NCBI GenBank assembly: GCA_025602905.1
Contig: JAHLKI010000055.1
Span: forward strand, 17,003 to 81,002
Length of the DNA: 64,000 nt
Origin: Phlyctochytrium arcticum
Taxonomy: Eukaryota; Chytridiomycota; Chytridiomycetes; Chytridiales; Chytridiaceae
Direction of reading: 5' to 3'
The stretch's first letter is position 1, and each line of letters opens with the position of its first letter. Below, in pieces: positions 20,048 to 28,445 of this stretch. A model generated the notes under the pieces. That model was not told the origin of the DNA. It ran no database searches and saw nothing but the letters and a program-made list of their open reading frames with translations. A program made the position numbers and the translations under genes.

Positions 20048-20594
20048 ACTTTCCCGACGGCTTTCCAAAGAAACCTAGCCGGGCATCATTTCCGTCGCTG
20101 CCATCGGCGAACAATACTTAAAGCATCAGCTGAACGATCCCGGTCCTCCTGATAATTGACAATGTACATTCATCTTGTCTTGGGTGGCAACGATCTAAAA
20201 AGAAGTCTGTGGCATTTACGCGGGATGTTTGGGCAAAAAGTATGCTTTTCTGATTTTTAATGGATGCTTTTATGAGGGTCGGTCGTGGGTTTGCTCGGTA
20301 CGGAGACCGGCTCCAGTCCTAATTGCTGTCATTTAAACTCGAATCTTCGTTAAGTTGATTCTTTAAACACGCTTCTCAATTGATCTTGGCATCAAGTACA
20401 GTCGCGATCATTGGATTGGTTTAGCAGTACGACAAATTTATAATACTATAGCTTTGTATTTTCATTGACCTTGGGAAATAAAAGCTAGGTAGCACAGGTG
20501 GCAAGGCCGCCATTTCGGTTCTCGCAAAGCTGTGTTTACATTTTCAGATTTATTCCCAAGGGTCGAGCTGAGCTAGACGCGCGACTCTTGGATT

Positions 20595-20807
20595 TTATGA
20601 TGACGATACTTTGTGGGATAAGTATTGGAACCTCTGGGTAATTTCAGGTAAAATGATGTTTAACATCTGGTTGCTTTCATCAAATATCATCCTTTGTGAC
20701 CGTAACTTGTGCATAATCGATCGGGAAGTTATCCAGATTGAGATGCTGATGGGAACACACAAATGTAGTTTTGGAAGTCGGGCTTTTATGTCAACGTTAC
20801 GTCCCAT
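20595..20807 (-). CDS. Unknown 70 aa frame
   Basis: An ATG-initiated frame, MGRNVDIKARLPKLHLCVP, with SRSIMHKLRSQRMIF and the end YLSHKVSSS. The copies at 15.0-15.3 and 17.6-17.9 kb share the SRSFMHKL and YLSQKVSSS segments but are frameshifted by an extra G. It may be a gene whose other copies decayed, or chance. Confidence 0.25.
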   Translation of the reverse strand: MGRNVDIKARLPKLHLCVPISISIWITSRSIMHKLRSQRMIFDESNQMLNIILPEITQRFQYLSHKVSSS

Positions 20808-22039
20808 ACGCTGAAAGTGGTTGTTAATTGAGCAGTGTAAAGTATGCCGATTGACAAGCTCCCTGATCCCCGATTACACCAACCGTCCTCCTGCCAATTA
20901 CAATAATCAGGTTGCCTGTCTGCCGTCAATGATCTGATCTTACTTGGCATCCATAACCGACAACCTGTCAATACTATTGACAGGTGTCAATTTTAATATA
21001 AAAAGGAATCACTCCTGTATGCGTAAATCTGCCAGCGAAGTGAATGTGTTGCTGTTCTTTGGGATAATGCCCCAGAATTCTACTTTTAACTAACATGAGC
21101 TCGATTTTCCGGCCAATTCGTCGTTCCTCTAATTTGACGTGCGTCCAGAATGTCAAAAATTGCAGAGATGTCGCTTCAAATGTAGCATCGTAACCAAAAC
21201 AGGCAGATCCACCGTTAAACTGTCCTTATCAATACAACAAACCTTTCCCACGCAGATTTTTCTGGACATTTCCAATCAGTCAAAATACACAAGGAGAGGA
21301 GAAATTTGAATCATTCTTAACTTGAGAGCAATATGGAGAAACACGACAGATCGTAGGAATTTCAAATTCGTGCAAACTACTCTCTGCAACGGCAAATATC
21401 TGATGATAATGACACCAAATCCATAAAATCTAGCACTAGATCTGCAAAAATCCAAACAGCCTAATTATCAGAAACAAAATAGCCGTCATTCCAAAATCTC
21501 GGGAAAGCCGCTACCTTCGGCAGAAGAACGCGTTCACGGATCAGGGTAACCCTCAAATGACAGCCAGAGCTTCCAGGTATGAAAAGCCCATGCCATGGCC
21601 TACCGATGGATAATGCCAAGATGCTTAAAATTTCGGGGCGCTAGGAAGAGAGTATTCCGCCCCTGGGTTCTAATATCTTTGGTACCGTAATGTTCATTGA
21701 GACTTATCTATATCAATTTTTCTCACTACAGTATTCAAAAGAGTTATCTGACATTGGCAGAGACAGGCATTAAATCTTAAATCGAAGTAAAAGATCGACA
21801 TATCATCAAATCAACAGCAACCGAGCTCTTCTACTGGGGGAAAAAACGGACCAGACGGTCCAGACCAAACTGCACCCGCGCGCGAACGACCCTCAAAGGA
21901 CATTCAGATGCATCCTGGGACACCAAAAAAAAACTCGAAGGCATAAGTTTACATAGTAATGACAATGGCGCGGTGCTCAGTGTATTGTTCGACATGAGCG
22001 GACGACCGTGGACAATTAACAGCAGATGAAGATGAATGT
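20808..22039. other. Inverted copy of 15.3-15.8 kb, then spacer
   Basis: From 20820 to 21290 the sequence is a diverged inverted copy of 15340-15800 and 17920-18400. A 60-codon minus frame (20974-21156, RRIGRKIELMLVKSR ... THTGVIPF) is shared in part with those copies. Nothing supportable between 21300 and 22040. Confidence 0.45.
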
Positions 22040-22168
22040 GCATTCACCCTTGTCATGAGCATCGGGATAGATCAGCTGCCGCTTTAGTATTGTTGCATCA
22101 AAGTGGCAGAATTCCCACCATGACGACTGCGAAAGAATGCTGTCGCCGGGGGAGGGGAGTCCAAATGC

Positions 22169-22177
22169 CATAAAAAG
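22169..22177 (+). promoter_or_regulatory. TATA box of family 1 copy C
   Basis: CATAAAAAG, 51 bp upstream of the ATG. It sits in a segment shared with copy D (GGGGGAGGGGAG, TGCCATAAAAAGACCC, GGCTTGCCCATC), which marks it as a conserved core promoter. Confidence 0.55.
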
Positions 22178-22220
22178 ACCCAGGCTTGCCCATCCCCCCC
22201 TGATTTCGGTATCCTATAAA

Positions 22221-22586
22221 ATGAATTTCAACTATCATTTCTCATATTTGGCCTGGGGAACGTTGGTGGGCAGCACCACCAACACCACCACTACCACCAA
22301 CTACCACCGCCCGGCCCACTCCTACCGGCCTCTCTCCCCCATGCGCTCCCCTCCGCCCTCCCTACTATCCCACCGGCCCCGTCCGGTGGTGACCACCACT
22401 CACCGCCCCTCCCGGTAGGTCTCATCTCTTGGTTTTCTTCGAGGAACACACGCTCATCATCATTCATATTGCAGAATCTCCCGTGCATGGGATTCGGTCG
22501 AGGATGAGGCGCTGCCCCCGTGCTCACTGAGGGGGCAGCCCCTTCCCCGCGACCCCTATATGCGGGCTTTTTACCCGCTGTGGTGA
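22221..22586 (+). CDS. Family 1 two-exon gene, 101 aa, copy C
   Basis: Exon 1 is 22221-22414 and exon 2 is 22475-22586, with a 60-nt intron (GTAGGT...ATTGCAG). The product starts MNFNYHFSYLAWGTLVGST, has a Thr/Asn/Tyr tract and SHRPRPVVTT in exon 1, then RISRAWDSVEDEALPPC and DPYMRAFYPLW-TGA in exon 2. It lacks the hairpin-coded segment of A and B and probably represents the simpler form. Reading frame and splice signals are intact despite strong divergence from A. Confidence 0.6.
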
Positions 22587-23066
22587 TTGGTAGGTAACTT
22601 CCTTCTATCCTTACTACGAGACGGCAGAATCTCATCTCTCTCCCTCGTCAATTTCAATCTTGCTTCGTTTGTACAGTGTTTTTTTTTTCAGTTTTTTATC
22701 TTTTTCAATATATTTTGTTGGTGGTTACATTTCTTGTTCATTGTCAATAGTTAGTTTATAATTGTTAATCTTGAAATAAAGCGTTGGTCAAAATGAGATG
22801 TCGTCCTCAGTTCATTTTACTCGGCATGACGCGCTTTGTGCGCGGTTGTTTGTACTGAAAGACCCTAAGATCCAACGGGATAGATGTTTATTCCCGACGG
22901 TCACGAATAGCGACATATCATATTCTCCGAAGCGCCTCAAAACTCAGTTCTCAAAAGCCGAACACATCTGTATCTTCTCTCCAGCACCGACTTCTCTTTG
23001 TTGCAAGCTCAAAAAGCATCATTTTGCACCCTCTCTGACAATAAATACTTTTTTTTTCAATACACC

Positions 23067-23306
23067 ATGCCCCAACAGATAGTAGTTGACGCAGGATACC
23101 GGGCACCAATTTTCCTTGTGGATCACCGCCCGCGGCAGAGAATGTTTTGCAACCCCAAACCCGGTAGGTCGAATGGCTTCTTTTGGTGGTTTACATCACT
23201 AACTCTGCGCCAAAGATCCATTTCTAGGCTGTGGCCCTCGGTCGTTGACGACGGGCGGATGGAAGCCCGCTCGGCCTATATGCACAAGTTTTTTCCGATT
23301 TGGTGA
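23067..23306 (+). CDS. Family 2 gene, copy 2, open through the intron
   Basis: Exon 1-like (23067-23163) reads MPQQIVVDAGYRAPIFLVD then HRPRQR; exon 2-like (23216-23306) reads SISRLWPSVVDDGR and ends FFPIW-TGA. The intron equivalent (23164-23215, GTAGGT...CAAAG) is 52 nt and exon 1 is one base shorter in phase than in copies 1 and 3. Spliced mRNA would therefore be out of frame, whereas unspliced RNA is open for 79 codons. Either this copy is broken or it has become intronless in effect. Confidence 0.4.
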   Translation: MPQQIVVDAGYRAPIFLVDHRPRQRMFCNPKPGRSNGFFWWFTSLTLRQRSISRLWPSVVDDGRMEARSAYMHKFFPIW

Positions 23307-24227
23307 AAGGTATGTACAGTTTTTGCTGACAATGGGATAAATTCGGTGATGAACAAATAATCTCCCTTTCTTCATTCTACACAGTGGTCGACCTTGAATC
23401 GTGTTGGTGGTTCGGGCCTGCGACCTGTTGAGAATGAATTTTGCCGTGGATGCTTTGTATACCTACGGAAAAGGGTAAAACCTGGAACGGCGCAGATGCA
23501 AACGTGTTGCCCAAACTGGTGAACGGTGTGTCCGGTGAGTATAGCTTTTGCTGCAACGGGATGAATATGGTGACTAACTACGAATCCCTGTTTCGCCCAT
23601 TAGACGGAATTCGTCGGCTTTTAACCCATATGGATCCTTCCGGCGTGCGAGCCGTTCAAAGTTTTGTCACATTAATATTTTTGTACGCCGGACTTTCTGA
23701 ATAAAAGTGGTTTTGCGTTCCCTGAATCTCCAAACTTACAATGATTCACTTTTGGAGCATCTCCACAAAAATCCGCACTTTCTTCCAGGCTGTCTCCACA
23801 TCCAAAGACCCACCACCTGGAATTCCGCAATGCCCTCATTTTCCCCAATTGCTACTTCTCCACATAAAACGAATCCCCCGTCATTTTTCAGTTCCCGTCA
23901 AGACCAATAAGTTTTGCCACCCAATCACCTGAAGCCTTAAATTTCATTTTTGTGGGGGGTATTGCGCAGCAGCTTGCGAATCTCGAGCCCCTGATTTTCG
24001 AACTTTCCATCGTGAAACAAAACGTTCGACAACGACTTTTTTGAGCAAGCTCAAAACGGAGAATCACCACCCATTCCTTCATCGGCTGGAGTCTGTGCAC
24101 CTCGGAATTGACAGTCGGCACTGCCGGAAAACAGCGTTTTGACAGCAAGCGGACTGTTTATACGTTGTATATGCAGGTAGAGTTTTTAAAAAAAAATTTA
24201 AACAGTTCAGAAATCTTTTGATCATTA
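23307..24227 (+). other. Exon-like modules, plus-strand copy of 12556-13420
   Basis: Donor/acceptor pairs (GTATGT near 23310 with CTACACAG near 23385; GTGAGT near 23535 with CCATTAG near 23605) delimit a degenerate copy of family 2 exon 2 and a further exon. Then come SLNLQTY and a relic of the 12610-12945 frame with a stop. Not joinable into one protein. Confidence 0.3.
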
Positions 24228-24794
24228 ACGCAAGAGCCCAGTCAGATACCAATACGATTTTTCCGAATCACACCCCCAATTTTCAACATCGGGAATAATC
24301 CGGGTCCTCCACATGAAACCGTCTCAAAATCCACCGAGCAAGCCTGCCGCTGATTCGCTTTTCCTTACCTCCACAAGAACAGTCTATTTCCAGTCTCATC
24401 GCTGTGCCAAAACCCCTTGGGACAAAATATTGACAGCAAATCCGCTATCCTTCAAGCACTGAATCCTGCCTTTGATTATCGATTCATTCCTTCACCACCG
24501 CCGTTCGCTCTTCTGCCAACTTTACCGAACTTCGACGGCTCAACTCCTCCGCGCAACAAGTCTCCTCGCAATCCTTTGTCACCACCATCACGGCACATTA
24601 TCGACCGACTATGGGCGTTGTGGAGTCGAGTCAAGCCTTCGAGGGGTGATTCCGAGTCCCGTGTGGGGACTCTGCGTCTCATCCCCGACGATTTCCGTGG
24701 CCCAAGTCATCCAAAGGGACTCAGTACATATGGTATCCAGGATGGTGGTGACCATGATGAAGATGCTGATGGAAGCGATGAGGCAGACGATTGA
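24228..24794 (+). CDS. Proline-rich, acidic-tailed protein, copy 2
   Basis: From 24417 the frame is open to the stop at 24794: NPAFDYRFIPSPPPF, PPRNKSPRNPLSPPSRH, DDFRGPSHPKG, GIQDGGDHDEDADGSDEADD. The upstream part (IPIRFFRITPPIFNIG) is in another frame, so one frameshift or an intron lies near 24340. The Glu-rich helix of the other copy is deleted. No ATG begins the 24417 frame; it is an exon or a truncated gene. The stop is followed at once by an AAAA-GTAAGT donor, as in the 11937 copy. Confidence 0.4.
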
Positions 24795-25493
24795 AAAGTA
24801 AGTTCCCTGAAGCGTGCAAGAATTGGCGTACTCGCTCCTCGTATGTTGGATTCATGGGTCTCGCAAAGAGGTTCGGCGTGTTATACTCTTTTTTAGCCAC
24901 ACTCGCCAGGACGACAGCCAACTCCACTGCCCTGGGCTAGCCTACATACTGTCCTTGGTATTCTTTCTGTCAGCTCCTTCACTGATTCGCTTCATGCTTT
25001 TGATGAAGACAGTCATGTCTCTGTTTTTTTGTATTGTAATTGTAAAACAGTTTCTTTTGTAAGTGCCCTTTGTTCAATTATTGCTTATGGTGTGCTCTCC
25101 TATGGCAAGATTTGTCAGTGACGCGTCGCGTCGTGTCAGTCGAAATCCCTTTCTCGATCGTGGCCTTCTTGAGGCTTCTTCTTCACGGCCAAAATTGCGC
25201 CAGGAGATGTCAACCTCGTGGAAAAGTATACGAGCGCTCAGTTATTTAAGCTGGGGGCGAGCTCTGATTTCCCCCCCCACAAAAAAACTTCGGCTACTCG
25301 GTAAAAACAAATCAAGTTATCAGCTCCCATGGTCTAACAAGCACCCGACGGGTCCCCACCAAAACGACGCAAGCAGCTTCTGTCCCTCCGCTCTCAGCTT
25401 CCAGAGTTCATTGGCACACATCATCAAAACGTCAACTACACTCACCACAAACCTGCTGGCCAATCAAGTCCCCGGGGGAGGGGAGCCCAAGTG
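24795..25493. other. Spacer
   Basis: Holds the intron-like stretch after the acidic-tail stop and the distal promoter region of copy D, with a GGCCAATC box near 25458. Frames here are short and unsupported. Confidence 0.35.
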
Positions 25494-25502
25494 CCATAAA
25501 AA
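25494..25502 (+). promoter_or_regulatory. TATA box of family 1 copy D
   Basis: CCATAAAAA, about 52 bp upstream of the ATG at 25554, in the segment shared with copy C. Confidence 0.45.
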
Positions 25503-25553
25503 GACCCGGGCTTGCCCATCTCTCTGCTGTTTTCTTCACCATCTTGTTCAACA

Positions 25554-25890
25554 ATGAATTTTCAAAGCAACTTTTCCTGCTTTTTATGGGGACCAGCTTT
25601 CCCCCACCCCACCACCCCTCACGCCATATCCACCGGCCACACTCGGTAATGACGACCGTTCACCACTCCTCCCGGGAGGTCTAACCTCTTGGCTTTCTTT
25701 GAAGCACACACGCTTATCGTTAATCATCCAGCAGAATTTCCCGATCATGGATATTATCGCAGTGCATAGAATAGAAACCGCACTGCGACGGATACGCTCC
25801 AAGATGAGGGGCTGCCCCAGTGCTCAATGAGGAGGCAGCCCCTTCCCCGCGACCCCTACATGCGGGCCATGCACCGGTTATGGTAGTTTG
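25554..25890 (+). pseudogene. Family 1 copy D, broken
   Basis: Starts MNFQSNFSCFLWGPAFPHP but loses most of the Thr-rich tract and hits TAA at 25647. The splice donor is mutated to GGAGGT. Exon 2 holds a roughly 40-nt insertion (ATTATCGCAGTGCATAGAA...) and ends DPYMRAMHRLW-TAG near 25890. A GTAAGT donor follows the stop and pairs with CTTTCAG at about 25964, just before copy E. Confidence 0.55.
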
Positions 25891-26041
25891 GTAAGTAACT
25901 TTCTTTTATCGTTACTGGCAAACGGCAGAATCTCATCCTTTTTCTTTGTGTATTTTCCTTTCAGACTTCTCTTTAAGAAGCGGCTTGTCCAGGAGTCCCG
26001 CTCCCTATTCCTCCTCTGGTTTCTCTACCATCTCACTCAAA

Positions 26042-26550
26042 ATGGCTTTCACCAGTCACTTTTCCTGCTACATTTGGGGGGCCGTGGGCCCCAGTCCCAT
26101 CCTCACCACCACCACCAGCAACTACTACCACCACTCTCCCACCACCACAACCAACTACAACCAACTACAACCATTCCCCCCCCCCCCCCCTCCCTCGCGT
26201 TCTCCCCCGCCTTCCCTCATATCCCACCGGCCGCGGCTGGTGGTGACCACCCCCGCCCGCACCTTCCTCCGGTACGTTTCCCCAACCCAATTCTGTCCGA
26301 GACCACACATACTCACCATTCATCCTGCAGGATCTCCCGGGCGTGGGACTCGGTTGAGGACGAGGGGCGGTCCCCGTGCTCACTGAGGGGACAGCCCCTC
26401 AGGCCCGCATGTATGGGTCTCCGAGCAAGGGGACCACCCCATACATGCGGGCACTCTATCCGTTGTGGTAAATTTGGTAGGAAACTTTCTTGCATCCTCA
26501 ATGCGAAACGGCAAAATCTCATCTATTGTCTTTCTTTCTCTTTGTCGTAG
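26042..26550 (+). pseudogene. Family 1 copy E, frameshifted in exon 2
   Basis: Exon 1 (26042-26271) is intact: MAFTSHFSCYIWGAVGPSP ... SHRPRLVVTTPARTFLR. A 59-nt intron (GTACGT...CCTGCAG) leads to exon 2 at 26331 (ISRAWDSVEDEGRSPCSLRG). A 7-nt deletion after GQPL throws the frame, so the DPYMRALYPLW end (stop at 26469) is replaced by RPACMGLRARGPPHT and an extension to TAA at 26548-26550. It has no TATA box; it begins behind a CTTTCAG acceptor. It could still make a protein with a new C-terminus. Confidence 0.5.
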
Positions 26551-26623
26551 ACTTCTCATGGGAAAGCGCTCTGTCTTGGAAGGCCGCTGCCTGAGCCTGC
26601 GCCGATTTCGGTATCATCTCAAA

Positions 26624-27009
26624 ATGAACTTCGAAAATCATTTCTCCTATTTCGCCTGGGGACCGTTGGTGGGCAGCACCACCACCACCACTACCACCAG
26701 CTACCACCAGCTACCACCAGCTACCACCAACCGGCCCACTCCCACCGGTCTCCCTCCCCCCTGCGCTCCCCTCCGCCTTCCCTCATATCCCACCGGCCCC
26801 GCCCGGTGGTGACCAGCACCGTCCGGCCCTCCCGTTATGTCCAACCTCTTGGATTTTCTTTGAGGAACACAGCCTCATCAATCACTCATCTTGCAGCATC
26901 TCCCGCGCCTGGGATACGGTCGAGGATGAGGGGCTGCCCCTGTGCTCACTGAGGCAGCAACAGGGAGCAGCCCCATCCGTATATGCGGTCATTTTACCCG
27001 CTGTGGTAA
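26624..27009 (+). pseudogene. Family 1 copy F, broken
   Basis: Begins MNFENHFSYFAWGPLVGS but shifts frame in the Thr/His repeat. The donor is lost (CGTTATGT). Exon 2 (CTTGCAG acceptor, ISRAWDTVEDEGLPLC) shifts after SLRQ. The family end CTGTGGTAA is at 27001-27009. It lies behind a GTCGTAG acceptor, like copy E. Confidence 0.55.
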
Positions 27010-27091
27010 TTGGTAGGTAACTCCCTTCTATCCTTACTGCGAAACGGCAGAATCTCATCTCTCTTTCACGTTATTTCTGGAAATCAGCTTT

Positions 27092-27340
27092 TTGCTCCAC
27101 TTCTCCCCTTTTGTCCAATCAGTACTTCCCACCCTCTTTGCAATCCACTACCTTTTTGAATCAAACTCAACACTTCAACACGTCATCCCTTCGCTGAGGT
27201 CCGCTTTGAGACCGTCGCGCGCTCAGTTCGTGCGGACCTTGGTATCCAAGGCCCAGCGACGTCAGTACGTGGACCCGCTGTCCGACACGGGCTTCAAACA
27301 GCTTTTCCGACACCACGACCTGACGGATGGCGAGCAATAA
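27092..27340 (+). pseudogene. Fragment resembling the start of a PD-(D/E)XK nuclease-family transposase
   Basis: The frame has no ATG and reads SKAQRRQYVDPLSDTGFKQL then F before a stop at 27340. The pattern YV(D/N)P-x-(S/T)D-x-GFK-x-LF is how many PD-(D/E)XK family transposases (Rpn/PDDEXK type) begin; the nuclease core is absent. An insertion relic is likely. Confidence 0.3.
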
Positions 27341-27401
27341 TCCTTTTAGTGGAATATCTCTTCGCACCTTCTCTGCAAATCAATACTTTTTTCAAATCAC
27401 C

Positions 27402-27644
27402 ATGCCAAAACAGATAGCAATTGTCGCTAGATACCGGGCGCCGGTTTTCCTTGGGGGCTCACCGCCCGCGGCAAAGAGTTTATTTGCAAAACCAAACTCC
27501 GTAAGTTGAGGAACCTTTTTCAGGTGTTTTAAAATGCTAACTCTGTGCCAAAGATCCATTTCTAGGCTGTGGCCTTCAGTTGTCGGAGACCGGCAAATGG
27601 AAGTACGCTCGGCGTACATGCGGAAGTTCCTTCCAGTTCAGTAA
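27402..27644 (+). pseudogene. Family 2 copy 4, frameshifted
   Basis: Exon 1-like 27402-27500 (MPKQIAIVARYRAPVFLGG) has two extra bases relative to copy 2 and the HRPR motif is lost. The intron (GTAAGT...CAAAG) and exon 2 (SISRLWPSVVGDRQMEVRS ... FLPVQ-TAA at 27642) are present, but the phases no longer match. Confidence 0.5.
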
Positions 27645-27960
27645 ACGGTATGTATAGCTTTTGCTTTCATGGGATGGATAGGGTGACTAACTATCAATCT
27701 CCCTTTCCCCTATCAGACGACAATCTTCACCTCATGTAGGGCGTTCGCTGCGCAACTTGCTTGGAGTTCGCCGCCATTAAATTTCTGTATGCCCAGGGAC
27801 GAATGTATAGTCTGAACTTTATAATAAAAACGGGTTGTATGTTCCTGAATCTCCAATCTTGCAATGATTCACATCTGGAGCACATCTCCAAAATTACGCA
27901 CTTAATGCCAACAGTGTGTCCTCATCAAAGACCCACATAGCAATCCCCTCACTAACCTTA

Positions 27961-28445
27961 ATCACTGCCCCTCCCTAGCCCTTGACCAAGATCCATAGCA
28001 TACTGACACATCACAGTGTGTATATAACTCACCAAGTGCCAAAAAAATCGCATTCATAGCCTTTCAAATGCATGGGTGATACCACAAGAATGATGGCGCC
28101 CGTGGATACTCACGGTGCAGTCGAAGGTAGATAATGGTAGAAACCCCAGCGGTGCGGGGCTACATATAAAGAAAAGGCATATGTTCGTAGAGGTTCCCGC
28201 CAGGTGGGAGTCTACCGATGGACCTTCACGCGTACGGAAACCACTTGAGTAGGCAATGACAAGGAGAGAAAAGGATTATGCATATTAAAGGTTGCTATCA
28301 AAAATTCTATAAATACTGTCCATAATAAGTTAAAAGTAGGTGTGATAGGAGGGATATGCGCTATGTAAGAGGGCGAGGGCAACAACAAAACCGGTATCGC
28401 TAAGCTAAGAAAGAAATGATGAAATAACTGACGAAAGAAAATAAA
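27961..28445. other. Spacer and probable 3' region of the PHD gene
   Basis: No gene supported. It lies immediately 3' of the PHD-finger gene stop. Confidence 0.4.

Larger units (their letters stand above)
11033..27960. repeat. Cluster of diverged repeat cassettes carrying small intron-containing genes
   Basis: The same block recurs four times: about 14730 to 11930 (minus), 20180 to 18420 (minus), 22040 to 24800 (plus) and 26560 to 27960 (plus, shortened). Order along each block: upstream segment (RDRSADALSIV frame or its relic), two-exon family 1 gene, about 450-750 bp of spacer, two-exon family 2 gene, further exon-like modules (SLNLQTY and IRFFRITPP frames), and the acidic-tail frame. The tail module with the three-exon gene occurs at 16060-17100 and, decayed, at 11033-11930. 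Copies differ at many sites, so the cluster is not one recent amplification. No transposase, reverse transcriptase or terminal repeats were seen for the unit. Confidence 0.7.

Noticed and set aside
22291..22635. Minus frame opposite family 1 copy C
   Set aside because: Antisense shadow; the plus strand has the TATA box, donor, acceptor and family motifs.
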